Source: DATAEU01 sp046724395 (GTDB lineage Bacteria > Actinomycetota > UBA4738 > HRBIN12). Taken from it: a stretch of DNA of 28,986 nt. Shown in pieces: positions 14,021 to 22,096 of this stretch. The stretch is from NCBI GenBank assembly GCA_046724395.1, contig JBKOWM010000126.1:1-28986 (forward strand). The letters are read 5' to 3'. The notes under the pieces were generated by a model. That model had not been told where the DNA came from, did not search any database, and saw only the letters and a program-made list of their open reading frames with translations. Positions within the stretch are counted from its first letter, which is position 1; every line of letters begins with the position of its first letter. The translations under genes and the position numbers were made by a program.

Positions 14021-14943
14021 AGCTTCATCCTGATCGCTTGCGGGATGACCTCGAAGGTCGCCGGCGTGAACCCGAGTACCTCTCCGTCCGCCTCGAGCGG
14101 CAGCGGGCGGTCGGCATCGATCGTGAAGTGGTGCCGCACGCGGAACTCCTTGATGTGGTCGTGCGGAACGTGCTCGCCCCGGTACACCTTGGGCAAAAGC
14201 GTGAACGCATCGGATTTGGGGCCGGTGAACAGCAGGACGTCGAGCACCCCGTCCCCCGGATACGACCGCGGCGAGATCTTCATGCCTCCGCCGTAGTACT
14301 GACAGTTGCCGATGATGATCATCACGGCCGGCCCCTCATAGGTCCGCCGATCGGCCTCCAGACGAACGTGCGCCAGCCGGAACCGCGGAAGCGTCAGCCA
14401 GAACGCCACGAAGTACTTCGCCTGCCCGAGCCATCTCGGCAGGCGCTCCGCCCGGGCAGCCACGGCCGCGCCGAGACCGGCCTCCGCGACATTCGGGAAG
14501 TACCGGGTGCTCCGAGAGCCGTCCCCGTTTGTGTAGGTCAACTTGCCCACGTCGAGCGGATACGTGTTCTCGCCGAGCAGGTGCTGGCAGGAGCGCGTGA
14601 CGTCGCCCGGCAACCCGAACGTCCGTACCATGTCGCATCCGCTCCCCGCCGCGACCACGCCCAGGACGGCGTCGGGGACGAGCGGCCCGCCGTCCTCGAT
14701 CATGCCGTTGACGACCTCATGCACCGTCCCGTCCCCGCCGACGGCGACGACGAATCGGCCGCCGTCGCGCAGCGCGTCGCGTGCAAACCGCGTGGCGTCG
14801 CCGGGCCCATCGGTTCGTCGCAGATCGTACGGCAGGCCGCGCGCCTGAAGCGTCCGCTCGAGCTCGGGGATCTCGGCTCCGACGCGCCGCCGGCCCGCGT
14901 GTGGGTTCACGATCACGGTCAGCTGACCGAAGGCGCTCGGCAT
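14017..14943 (-). CDS. Diacylglycerol/sphingosine kinase family lipid kinase (DagK/YegS type)
   Basis: About 308 residues. N-terminal nucleotide-binding domain with VIVNPHAG, VAVGGDGTVHEVVNG (GGDGT at about 69-73) and a Gly-rich AAGSGCDMVRTFGLP segment; C-terminal beta domain with NVAEAGLGAAV, GNCQYYGGGMKISPRSYPGDG and LEADGE. It should phosphorylate a lipid alcohol such as diacylglycerol at the membrane. A start at ATG 14955 is also in frame, but it overlaps the -10 element TAGGAT (14954-14959), whereas ATG 14943 lies 10 nt downstream of it, so I chose the latter. The M24 peptidase gene follows with a 4-nt overlap. Confidence 0.9.
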   Translation of the reverse strand: MPSAFGQLTVIVNPHAGRRRVGAEIPELERTLQARGLPYDLRRTDGPGDATRFARDALRDGGRFVVAVGGDGTVHEVVNGMIEDGGPLVPDAVLGVVAAGSGCDMVRTFGLPGDVTRSCQHLLGENTYPLDVGKLTYTNGDGSRSTRYFPNVAEAGLGAAVAARAERLPRWLGQAKYFVAFWLTLPRFRLAHVRLEADRRTYEGPAVMIIIGNCQYYGGGMKISPRSYPGDGVLDVLLFTGPKSDAFTLLPKVYRGEHVPHDHIKEFRVRHHFTIDADRPLPLEADGEVLGFTPATFEVIPQAIRMKL

Positions 14944-14953
14944 GGCGGCGCTC

Positions 14954-14959
14954 ATCCTA
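14954..14959 (-). promoter_or_regulatory. -10 element of the lipid kinase gene
   Basis: TAGGAT on the minus strand, 10 nt before ATG 14943. It overlaps the alternative ATG at 14955, which it therefore argues against. Confidence 0.5.
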
Positions 14960-14997
14960 TCGGCGGTGCACGCCCGGTCCGTCAGGAGTCGTCGGCC

Positions 14998-17655
14998 TCA
15001 GACGCCCGTATAGGCGACGACTCCGCGGTTGATGGTGTCGATCGCCGCCGAGACCGGCGCGGATTGTTCCGACCGCGCGACGTCGGCGATCTGACGGAGC
15101 AGATCGAGCAGCTGCTTCGCGTTGCGCACGAAGTCCCCGGGCGCCATGCCGGTCTCGGCGAGCACGCCGTCCAGATGCTTGCCCTCGGCCCAGTGAAAGA
15201 TCGGCGTCGCGAATCCCGGATCCAGCTCGCGCGACAGCTCGACGTGGTGAGCATCCTCGGATCGCCGGACGCGGCGCCAGATCCGCTGCAGGTGCCGGTA
15301 GCGGTCCTCCGCCGCCGCCGTCGGAAGCTCGACGGTTGTCCGCGGAATGCGTTCGCGCGACTCGTACACGAGGCTCGAGACGACCGCCGCCGTCTCGGCG
15401 GGCGACAGCCCGTCGAGCACACCCTCGGCGAGCGCCTCGGCGACGACGATATCGCCCTCACCGTAGATCCTCGCGAGCACGTCGCCCTTGCGAAGGATTG
15501 CGAAGCCGCGAACGTACCCGAGTTCCTCGAGGACGCCGAGGACGCGTTCGAACTGGCGCGCGAGCGTCTCCGTCCGCGTCCGGATCCGTCGCTCGACGCC
15601 GCGGATCTGGTGCTCGATCTGGCTCGCGCGTGCAGCCCATCGCTCGTGCGACGCCCGTTCGGGGCACGCACGGCACGGGTGCTGCTCGGCCAACCGCTCC
15701 AGTTTCGCGGCCTCTCGCTCGGCCCGCGGATCGGCGCTGCGCGACGGCCGGCGAGGCGGCCGCACGTCGAGCGCGACGAGCCTCGCTGCAATGTCGCGCC
15801 GGTACCTCGCGCTTCGAACGCTTCCGGACCGCGGGAGCGGGATCCTCGTCAGGGTGGCCGGCGGGTCGTCGAAGTCGCGAGCCGACAGGCGGAAGAACGT
15901 GCGGTCCTGGGCGAGCACGGTCGGGCGTCCCTCCCGGTTCGAGAGCACCACCGCGAGCCCGCGTCGCTTGGCGCGCGGGACGAAGATCACCTCGCCCGGC
16001 CGTAGCGAGGCCAGCGCGGCCTTCACGGCGTCAGACCGAGTCCGCTCGCGTCCGGTACGCGCATCCTCCCGAATGGCGGCGGCGCGCTCGCGGAGCGTCC
16101 AGTACTCGTCGAAGTCGCCGAGGTGGCATCGCATCTGCTCGCGGTACCCGGCCAGGTACGACGTGTCGCGCTCGAGCTGGCGCTCGAGCGCCACGACGCC
16201 TCGATCGGCGAGGAACTGCGCGAACGACGAGTTCAGCAGGCGGTGGGCCTGCTCGCGCGTGTAGTTGCGGACCAGGTTGACGGCCATGTTGTACGACGGT
16301 CGGAACGACGACGAGAGCTCGTAGGTCCTCGTCGAGGCCAGCGAGGCGACGCGCTCGAACGGCACCTGCCGCTGGAACACGACGATGGCGTGCCCGACGT
16401 CGTCGATGCCGCGGCGCCCCGCTCGTCCGGTGAGCTGTGTGTACTCGCCTGGCGTCAGCAGCTCGTGCCGCTCGCCCTGGAACTTCCACAGGTCCTCGAT
16501 GACGACGGACTTGGCCGGCATGTTGATGCCAAGCGAGAGCGTCTCGGTCGCGAACACGACCTTCACGAGTCCTTGCTCGAACAGCTCCTCGACGGTCTCC
16601 TTGAAGACCGGCAGCATCCCGGCGTGGTGCGCGGCGATGCCTGCCGTCAGCGCGTCGAGGAAATCGTAGAAGCCGAGCGTGACGAGGTCGTCGTCGTCCA
16701 TCCACGCGGAGCGCATCTCGGTGAACTCCCGAATTCGTTCGGCCTCGTCGCGCTCGGTCAGACGGATCCCGGCCTGCATCAGCCACTCGACGCTTCGTTC
16801 GCACCCCGCCCGGCTGAACACGAAGTAGATCGCGGGGAGCAGGCCCTGCTCGGCGAGGACCTCGACGACCTCCTCGCGCCGAGGTACGTAGACACGCCGG
16901 TGCCCCTCGCGCGGCCGGGGGATCCGCTGATACTGCAGGTTCCCGCTCCCCCGCCGCGTGTACGTCTTGTATCGAACCTCCTCGCGGTCGAGCGAGACGA
17001 TGTACGGGTTCGGGATCATGTGGCCGTTCTGCTCGACGTGCATGGGGTGTGGATCGTGTCCGATGAGGTAATGATGCTCGAGCGGCACCGGCCGCCGCTC
17101 CTCGATAACCACGCGCGTCGGGCCGCGGAGCGTGCCGATCCACTCCCCGAACTCCTCGGCGTTGGAGATGGTGGCGGACAGACACACGACCGAGACGGAC
17201 AGGGGGAGGTGGATCAGCACCTCCTCCCAGACGGCTCCCCGGTAGGGGTCCTGCAGGTAGTGGACCTCGTCCATGACGACCGAGGCGAGGCCGCCCAGGG
17301 TGGCGGACTTCTCGTAGAGCATGTTGCGCAGCACCTCCGTCGTCATGACGACGATCGGGGCCTCGGAGTTGATGGCGTTGTCGCCGGTCAGCAGCCCGAC
17401 CTTGGCGCCGCCGTAGCGGGCGACGAAGTCGCCGAACTTCTGATTCGACAGCGCCTTAAGCGGCGTGGTGTAGAAGGCCTTGCCGTCGAGTTCGAGCGCG
17501 CGCTCGACGGCGTACTCGGCTACGACGGTCTTGCCAGAGCCGGTCGGCGCCGCCACGAGGACGGAGTCGCCGGCGGACAGCGCCTCGATGGCCTCCTCCT
17601 GGAAGCGGTCGAGGGCAAACGGGTAGCGCGCCGGAAAGCGCTCTGGATCGGCCAC
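14998..17655 (-). CDS. helY: Ski2/Mtr4-like DEVH-box RNA helicase (HelY type)
   Basis: 885 residues. Helicase motifs: I APTGSGKT (36-43), Ia TTPLKALSNQK, II DEVH (129-132), III SAT (160-162), V FATETLSLGINMPA and VI QLTGRAGRRG (407-416). The middle holds an RNA-binding insert, and HPCRACPERASHERW near residue 660 is a Cys/His cluster also seen in mycobacterial HelY. The C-terminal about 170 residues form a DSHCT domain. It should unwind structured RNA with ATP, probably in RNA turnover. The GTG start is 6 nt behind a TAGACT hexamer. In mycobacteria helY also lies downstream of tatC near the proteasome locus; here an alpha/beta hydrolase and a membrane protein come between. Confidence 0.92.
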   Translation of the reverse strand: MADPERFPARYPFALDRFQEEAIEALSAGDSVLVAAPTGSGKTVVAEYAVERALELDGKAFYTTPLKALSNQKFGDFVARYGGAKVGLLTGDNAINSEAPIVVMTTEVLRNMLYEKSATLGGLASVVMDEVHYLQDPYRGAVWEEVLIHLPLSVSVVCLSATISNAEEFGEWIGTLRGPTRVVIEERRPVPLEHHYLIGHDPHPMHVEQNGHMIPNPYIVSLDREEVRYKTYTRRGSGNLQYQRIPRPREGHRRVYVPRREEVVEVLAEQGLLPAIYFVFSRAGCERSVEWLMQAGIRLTERDEAERIREFTEMRSAWMDDDDLVTLGFYDFLDALTAGIAAHHAGMLPVFKETVEELFEQGLVKVVFATETLSLGINMPAKSVVIEDLWKFQGERHELLTPGEYTQLTGRAGRRGIDDVGHAIVVFQRQVPFERVASLASTRTYELSSSFRPSYNMAVNLVRNYTREQAHRLLNSSFAQFLADRGVVALERQLERDTSYLAGYREQMRCHLGDFDEYWTLRERAAAIREDARTGRERTRSDAVKAALASLRPGEVIFVPRAKRRGLAVVLSNREGRPTVLAQDRTFFRLSARDFDDPPATLTRIPLPRSGSVRSARYRRDIAARLVALDVRPPRRPSRSADPRAEREAAKLERLAEQHPCRACPERASHERWAARASQIEHQIRGVERRIRTRTETLARQFERVLGVLEELGYVRGFAILRKGDVLARIYGEGDIVVAEALAEGVLDGLSPAETAAVVSSLVYESRERIPRTTVELPTAAAEDRYRHLQRIWRRVRRSEDAHHVELSRELDPGFATPIFHWAEGKHLDGVLAETGMAPGDFVRNAKQLLDLLRQIADVARSEQSAPVSAAIDTINRGVVAYTGV

Positions 17656-17661
17656 CGACCC

Positions 17662-17667
17662 AGTCTA
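17662..17667 (-). promoter_or_regulatory. -10 element of helY
   Basis: TAGACT ends 6 nt before GTG 17655, predicting a leaderless mRNA. It lies in the 40-bp gap to the alpha/beta hydrolase gene. Confidence 0.55.
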
Positions 17668-17695
17668 CGAACGGCGCGCCGCTCGGCCGCCGACG

Positions 17696-18433
17696 TCAAC
17701 GCAGCCCGCAGCGGAAAAGGTGCTCGCCGAGCGAGCGGTTGAATTCCTCGGGCTGCTCCAGATTCGAAAGGTGTCCGGCCCGGTCGATCACGACCAGCCG
17801 TGCATGCGGGATCGCGTCCGCCATCTCGGCCGTAACGGCGCTGCGGATGAGGGAATCGTCCGCGCCTGTGACGACGAGCGTCGGGACGTCGATCCCCGGA
17901 AGGTCGGGTGTGGAATCGGGGCGGTCGGCCATGCCCAGGGAGGCCGCGGCGATCGCCTCGGCTGGCTGGTCGGCGATGATCTCTCGGACGAGCCGGCGCA
18001 GGTCGTCCGACGCGTACTCGGACAGGAGTCCGGGCGGCCCGTCCGCGAAGAACTCCTTGCCCTCGCGCCGAAGCCGGGCGGCGAGCGCCCGCCGGTTGGC
18101 GGCGGCCTCCTCGCTGTCGGCGCCGGAGCGGGTGTTGGCGAAGACGAAGCCGATGACCCGGCCCGGCTCGCGGCGCCAGAGCTCGAGGGCGACGTACCCG
18201 CCCATGGACAGGCCGCACACGACGGCGCGGTCGATGCCCGCCGCGTTCAGGGCGTCGATGGCGGACGCCGCCGCACCGGACATCGTCATGACTTCGGGCG
18301 CCTTGGCGTCGCCGCCGAACCCCGGGTGGTTCGGAGCCATAACTCGGACGTCGTCCCCGAACGCTTCGAGTTGGGGACGCCACATGCTGGCGTCCAGGGG
18401 AAATGCGTGCAGCAGCAGGACCGCGTCCGCCAC
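17696..18433 (-). CDS. Alpha/beta hydrolase
   Basis: 245 residues with the canonical alpha/beta hydrolase plan: LLHAFPLDASMW near the N-terminus (oxyanion region), the nucleophile elbow GLSMGG at about residue 94, the acid in TLVVTGADDSL and the catalytic His in IDRAGHLSNLEQPEEF. It resembles the 3-oxoadipate enol-lactonase/esterase subgroup, but sequence alone does not fix the substrate, and no aromatic-catabolism gene is nearby. The GTG start lies 2 nt after the stop of the upstream membrane-protein gene, so the two are co-translated. Confidence 0.88.
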   Translation of the reverse strand: MADAVLLLHAFPLDASMWRPQLEAFGDDVRVMAPNHPGFGGDAKAPEVMTMSGAAASAIDALNAAGIDRAVVCGLSMGGYVALELWRREPGRVIGFVFANTRSGADSEEAAANRRALAARLRREGKEFFADGPPGLLSEYASDDLRRLVREIIADQPAEAIAAASLGMADRPDSTPDLPGIDVPTLVVTGADDSLIRSAVTAEMADAIPHARLVVIDRAGHLSNLEQPEEFNRSLGEHLFRCGLR

Positions 18434-18435
18434 GG

Positions 18436-19152
18436 CTACGAGCCGGGGGAGATCGGCGCCGGCTGGAAGATCCCGGCCGTGTACTGGGCGGTGTTCCAGT
18501 CCGAGTAGCCGGACTGGAACAAGGCCTCCGCCGTTGTTCGAGCCTCGTCCGCCTGCTGCAGGAGCGCCCTCGTCTGCCCGGCCGGCGCGACCGCCGCCTG
18601 CCGCAGGACGCCGGCTGCGACGGCCTCCATGCGGAGCGCATTCTCCATCTTCACGTTCGCGTTGATGAGGTCGCGGACGAACGCCGCGTCCTCGACGCCC
18701 TTGCCGCGGATCATGCTCGCCGCGTCGATCCTGCTCAGCTCGTCGGCGGCGCCGGACGCCTGGTCGGCGAGGCCGTCGGCGGCCTTCGCCACATCCGATG
18801 CGTCGCCGGACCCCGATCGGAGCGCCTCGGTCTGTGTCTTCAGATCGGGAAGCAGAGTGAACGACACGGCTTGCGCCTGCCCGACGCCGGCGAGGGCCGT
18901 CTGCGTCTGCGTCGTGTAGGCGGACGCGACGTCCTTCATGAGCTGCTCCTGCTCCGCCGCACGGTTCTGGTTCCGCTCGCGGATGATGCCGTACAGGACC
19001 GCGCTCGCGGTGGCCACGAGCAGGACGGCGACGACGCCGATCTGGAAGCCCCGGCGCTGCAGCAGCGGCGGCTTGACCGGCTGATAGACGGGGCGGGGGC
19101 CCGGGGTGACCGACCGTCGCGCCTTAGGCTTGCTCTTGCCCTTGATGGCCAT
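18436..19152 (-). CDS. Conserved single-pass membrane protein, unknown function
   Basis: 238 residues. Basic N-terminus (MAIKGKSKPKARR), then VTPGPRPVYQPVKPP, one membrane helix at about 36-57, and an outward, mostly helical, Ala-rich domain of about 180 residues ending in a Pro/Ser tail. By orientation the N-terminus is cytosolic. The N-terminal pattern matches an actinobacterial family of hypothetical proteins that I recall but cannot name. The ATG lies 7 nt after the tatC stop with GGGGA as ribosome-binding site, so it belongs to the tat transcript. A link to secretion is suggested only by position. Confidence 0.8.
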   Translation of the reverse strand: MAIKGKSKPKARRSVTPGPRPVYQPVKPPLLQRRGFQIGVVAVLLVATASAVLYGIIRERNQNRAAEQEQLMKDVASAYTTQTQTALAGVGQAQAVSFTLLPDLKTQTEALRSGSGDASDVAKAADGLADQASGAADELSRIDAASMIRGKGVEDAAFVRDLINANVKMENALRMEAVAAGVLRQAAVAPAGQTRALLQQADEARTTAEALFQSGYSDWNTAQYTAGIFQPAPISPGS

Positions 19153-19159
19153 CGATCCC

Positions 19160-19939
19160 CTACTTCTTCATGAGCCGGCCCACGATGATAGCGACCTCGT
19201 AGAACAACACCATCGGGATCATCATCGCGAGCATCGAGTACGGGTCCGCCGAGGGCGTGATCACGGCCGCCGCGACGGCGATGATCAGGATGGCCATCCG
19301 CCGCCACGACCGCAGTTTGGCGCTCGAGAGCACGCCCACGATCGTGAGGAAGATCAGGACGATCGGGAACTCGAACGTGAGCCCGAACGCGAATGCGATG
19401 AGAAGGACGAACGTGAGAAACGACGTCGCCGTCAGAAACGGCGTCACCGTCGGCCCGGCGAACCCAAGCAGGAATTCCAGAGCCTTCGGCAGCGTCAGGT
19501 ACGCGACGAAGGCGCCGAGCGCAAACAAGGCGAGCGAGCTCAGCACGAACGGGATCGCCATGCGACGCTCGCCCTTGGTCAGACCCGGGACGATGAACGC
19601 CCAAAACTGGTACAGAACGACGGGGAGGGCGATGAACAGCCCAAGGACCGCGACGACCTTCAGCTTGACCATGACCGGGTCGATCGGAGTCGTCGCGAGG
19701 AGACGGCAACCGGCCGGCGGTTGCTGGCTTTGCGGAAGCGTGCGGACCCAGTCGCAGAACGGGTTCGTCATCAGCCTGAGCAGTGGGTCGTAGAGGAACC
19801 AGCCAAGCACCGAGCCGAGCGCAATGACCGCAAGACAGATGAAGAGGCGCCGGCGCAGCTCCTCCAGATGCTCGACGAGGGTCATCGCGCCCTCGGGATC
19901 GCGCTCCGGGCGCCGGAGCATCGTCGGGATCAGACCCAC
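19160..19939 (-). CDS. tatC: Sec-independent protein translocase subunit TatC
   Basis: 259 residues. The conserved N-terminal DPEGAMTLVEHLEELRRRL is followed by six predicted membrane segments, with GLFIALPVVLYQFWAFIVPGL and FGLTFEFPIVL in the conserved places. TatC is the receptor for twin-arginine signal peptides of folded proteins in the cytoplasmic membrane. The periplasmic loop between helices 1 and 2 (NPFCDWVRTLPQSQQPPAGC) contains two Cys, possibly a disulfide. The GTG at 19937-19939 gives the usual short N-terminal extension; ATG 19921 is an alternative. It lies 19 nt after the tatA/B gene. Confidence 0.95.
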   Translation of the reverse strand: MGLIPTMLRRPERDPEGAMTLVEHLEELRRRLFICLAVIALGSVLGWFLYDPLLRLMTNPFCDWVRTLPQSQQPPAGCRLLATTPIDPVMVKLKVVAVLGLFIALPVVLYQFWAFIVPGLTKGERRMAIPFVLSSLALFALGAFVAYLTLPKALEFLLGFAGPTVTPFLTATSFLTFVLLIAFAFGLTFEFPIVLIFLTIVGVLSSAKLRSWRRMAILIIAVAAAVITPSADPYSMLAMMIPMVLFYEVAIIVGRLMKK

Positions 19940-19958
19940 GCCGACGTCACCAGCGGGC

Positions 19959-20384
19959 TCACTTGGGCCGGCGCGAGCCGTTGTCGCCCGAGTCGTTCAT
20001 GTCGATTCGAAAGCTGCTCTGCAGCTCCTCCTTCGCGCGGCGCAGGTCGGCTAGGCCGCGACCGAGGACCTTGGCGACGTCCTCCATCTCGCCCTGCGGA
20101 CCGGCGGTCGGCTCCGCCTCGCCGGGCCCGGACCCGGAGGCGGCGCCGGGCACGGAGGCGTCGTCGTCCTCCGTGGCCGACGAGGCTCCCACGCGCGTCG
20201 GACGGGATGGCGGCTCGTCCTCGAGACTGAGCCGCAGCGACCGCTGCATCTCGTCCTGCGCTCTGCGGAACTCACGCAGCCCGCGGCCGATCGAGCGGCC
20301 GACGTCCGGCAGCCTCGACGGTCCGACGACGAGTAGCGCGACGACGAGGATGAGCACCAGCTCGAGCGGTCCGACGTTGAACAT
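19959..20384 (-). CDS. TatA/TatB family twin-arginine translocase subunit with duplicated amphipathic helix
   Basis: 141 residues from ATG 20382-20384. Typical TatA/B start: MFNVGPLELVLILVVALLVVGPSRLP with the membrane helix at about 6-21, then the amphipathic helix 27-56. A linker rich in Ser, Pro and acidic residues (57-99) follows. The C-terminal part, 102-131, repeats the amphipathic helix: with an offset of 75 residues, 14 of 30 positions are identical, including GRGL, RRA, E, Q, S and R. The family works with TatC in export of folded proteins. Both the F-x-V-G-P-x-E-L opening (more TatB-like) and the single gene next to tatC leave the A/B choice open. It is the only tatA/B gene in the window. 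Confidence 0.9.
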   Translation of the reverse strand: MFNVGPLELVLILVVALLVVGPSRLPDVGRSIGRGLREFRRAQDEMQRSLRLSLEDEPPSRPTRVGASSATEDDDASVPGAASGSGPGEAEPTAGPQGEMEDVAKVLGRGLADLRRAKEELQSSFRIDMNDSGDNGSRRPK

Positions 20385-20413
20385 GGCCGATGACGGGCGA
20401 AAGCCCGAGTCGA

Positions 20414-20419
20414 ATCCTA
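20414..20419 (-). promoter_or_regulatory. Candidate -10 element of the tatA/B gene
   Basis: TAGGAT on the minus strand. Its TAG is the stop codon of the upstream small membrane protein. The short leader to ATG 20384 contains the hairpin GGGC-TTTC-GCCC (20395-20406). Confidence 0.4.
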
Positions 20420-20653
20420 CCGCGAGGGTCGTGAACGGGCCGCCCGACGCGGTTCGGACAGCCGGGCGGCACGGGCGGACGCCCGGTCCCCCTCCGCCGA
20501 GATGTCTTGCGCGACCGGCGTGACCTCCTCCCGGAACCGCCGGAGCGTCCGCCCCAGGCCGAGCAGATGCCGGACCAGCCCGATCAGGACGGCCGCGAGC
20601 GCGAGGGCCGTGACCGCGGTAAGCGTGAACCACACGACGAAGACCGGCGACAC
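20417..20653 (-). CDS. Small single-pass membrane protein
   Basis: 78 residues. One membrane helix (about 5-28) followed by a basic, probably coiled region (RHLLGLGRTLRRFREEVTPVAQDI) and an Arg-rich tail, so the bulk is cytosolic. The GTG start follows a TACCAT hexamer by exactly 6 nt, which supports this as a real leaderless gene. Similar small proteins sit next to tat genes in actinobacteria, but the function is not known. The stop codon overlaps the predicted tatA/B -10. Confidence 0.65.
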   Translation of the reverse strand: MSPVFVVWFTLTAVTALALAAVLIGLVRHLLGLGRTLRRFREEVTPVAQDISAEGDRASARAARLSEPRRAARSRPSR

Positions 20654-20659
20654 GCCAGG

Positions 20660-20665
20660 ATGGTA
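20660..20665 (-). promoter_or_regulatory. -10 element of the small membrane protein gene
   Basis: TACCAT, 6 nt before GTG 20653; leaderless pattern. Confidence 0.5.
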
Positions 20666-20696
20666 GCCGAGGCGGGCGTGTAGGCGCCTGGAGGAC

Positions 20697-21062
20697 TCAG
20701 CGTTGCGATGCGAGGAAGTCGTCGATGTAGCGGTCGTCCTGGAGGAGGTAATGGAAGTCGATGAGGTCGTCGGCGGTGAAGGCCGGTCCGGACGGGAGTG
20801 GGCCGCGCGGGTCCGGCTCGTCCTGGTCGAAGAGAGAGCCCGCTGGCTCCTCGGCCTGCTCGCCGCTCGCGACGTCCACCCCGGCCGAGACGAGGAGCGC
20901 CACGATCTTGCGGTCCGCTCGCTTCTCTACCGCGTCGAAACACGTGGGGCAGGTGAATCGGTAGGTGCCCTCGCGTCCGCCCTGCAGCACCGATAGTAGG
21001 ATCGCCTCGGGGCCCATGTCCACCTCGCCGCAGCGGGGGCAAGTTGTCCGGATGGTGGTCAT
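20697..21062 (-). CDS. Zinc-ribbon protein of unknown function
   Basis: 121 residues. The N-terminal 45 residues form a zinc ribbon with Cys8/Cys11 (CPRC) and Cys38/Cys41 (CPTC), 26 residues apart, plus an R-F-T-C-P-T-C strand. The middle (about 45-75) looks helical and the C-terminus is acidic, with ADDLIDFHYLLQDDRYIDDFL. It could bind nucleic acid or a protein partner; no enzyme motif is seen. It lies 35 nt after pafC on the same strand, so it may be read with pafBC, and 43 nt before the small membrane protein gene. I recognise it as a conserved actinobacterial hypothetical, no more. Confidence 0.8.
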   Translation of the reverse strand: MTTIRTTCPRCGEVDMGPEAILLSVLQGGREGTYRFTCPTCFDAVEKRADRKIVALLVSAGVDVASGEQAEEPAGSLFDQDEPDPRGPLPSGPAFTADDLIDFHYLLQDDRYIDDFLASQR

Positions 21063-21086
21063 GACACGACCTGTATCGGCCGTGTC
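21063..21086. promoter_or_regulatory. Short inverted repeat upstream of the zinc-ribbon gene
   Basis: GACACG (21063-21068) and CGTGTC (21081-21086), spacer 12 nt, fill most of the gap between pafC and the zinc-ribbon gene. It could be an operator half-site pair. Weak TACAGG lies inside it as a possible -10. Confidence 0.25.
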
Positions 21087-21097
21087 GGGCGAACGGT

Positions 21098-22096
21098 TTA
21101 GCCGACGGATACGGAGTCCGGACTAGTCTCGACGTACCGTTTTTTCGTACGGTGCGCCAGGTCGCGGACCCGGTCTTTTAGCACCTGCGGTGTGATGATC
21201 TCCACGTCCCGGCCCAGTCGAAGGACCACGCGGGCGATCCATTCCAGTCTCGCCGCGGGCAGCGATACCTCCAACCGGCCGTCCCCGAGCTCCAACGCCT
21301 CGTCCGTCGCGTAGTACTCCCCGACCCAGCGGGCGTCGGGACCGAGCCGCAGCCGGACGTCCACGTCGCGCTCGCCGGGCGTGTACAGCGGCCGTCCGGC
21401 GCCGCGCAGGCCGCGCGGCCGGAATCGGTCGCCCGTCGGTGCGGCCGATCGAATGCGGTCGGCCCGGAACAACCGCTCCTCGTCCGAGCGGTGATCCCAG
21501 GCGACGACGTACCAGCGCCCTACAGCCAGGAAGACCTCCTCGGGGTCGATGTCGCGCTCCGTCGTCTCGGCCGAGGACTGCGCGTAGTACGCGATTCGCA
21601 GCCGTTCGCGGCGCTCGACGGCACGGCGTACCACGTCCAGCGCCTCGGCGGGGCGGCCGCCGCCCGCGGCCTCGACGTGCCCCGTCAGCTCGCCCAGCGT
21701 CTCGCGGCCCAGCGCGTGGCCGAGCTTGTCGACGGCCGCGGCCAGGGCGGAGGACTCCGCCACGCCGGGGATGTCGGCGAGCGCGGTTGCCCGCAGGTAC
21801 ACGGCGAGCGCCTCCGGACGCGTGAGGCGCAGGGGACGCGAGAAGTAGTCGGCCATCTCGATCCAGACGCGGCCGTCCTCGATGTCCACCCCGATCAGGT
21901 CGCCCGGCCCGTACGGCGGCAGCCCGGACATGAACAGCCTGCCGAGGTCGTCGAGCAGCTCGCCCTCGTCGACGGCGAACAGTCGCCCGAGCTCGCGGAC
22001 GTCGGTTCCCGGATGCTGCACGAGGTATGGGACGATCACGAGCAGTCGGCGGAGCCGTTCGGACGCCCTTGCGCCGCCCGACCGCGGCTCAGGCAA
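21098..22096 (-). CDS. pafC: WYL-domain transcriptional regulator PafC
   Basis: About 332 residues from TTG 22094-22096, which overlaps the pafB stop by 8 nt. Residues 10-70 are a winged helix (SERLRRLLVIVPYLVQHPG, VRELGRLFAVDEGELLDDLGRL). The middle holds the WYL domain (LRIAYYAQSSAETTERDIDPEEVFLAVGRWYVVAWDHRSDEERLFRADRI in two strands), then a WCX-like C-terminal domain (EWIARVVLRLGRDVEII). In mycobacteria PafB and PafC act together to switch on the RecA/LexA-independent DNA-damage response. An upstream in-frame extension translates the opposite-frame end of pafB and was rejected. Confidence 0.9.
   Translation of the reverse strand: MPEPRSGGARASERLRRLLVIVPYLVQHPGTDVRELGRLFAVDEGELLDDLGRLFMSGLPPYGPGDLIGVDIEDGRVWIEMADYFSRPLRLTRPEALAVYLRATALADIPGVAESSALAAAVDKLGHALGRETLGELTGHVEAAGGGRPAEALDVVRRAVERRERLRIAYYAQSSAETTERDIDPEEVFLAVGRWYVVAWDHRSDEERLFRADRIRSAAPTGDRFRPRGLRGAGRPLYTPGERDVDVRLRLGPDARWVGEYYATDEALELGDGRLEVSLPAARLEWIARVVLRLGRDVEIITPQVLKDRVRDLAHRTKKRYVETSPDSVSVG

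Noticed and set aside
16123..17742. 539-codon open frame on the plus strand opposite helY
   Set aside because: Antisense shadow produced by high-GC codon bias; helY on the minus strand has all helicase motifs.
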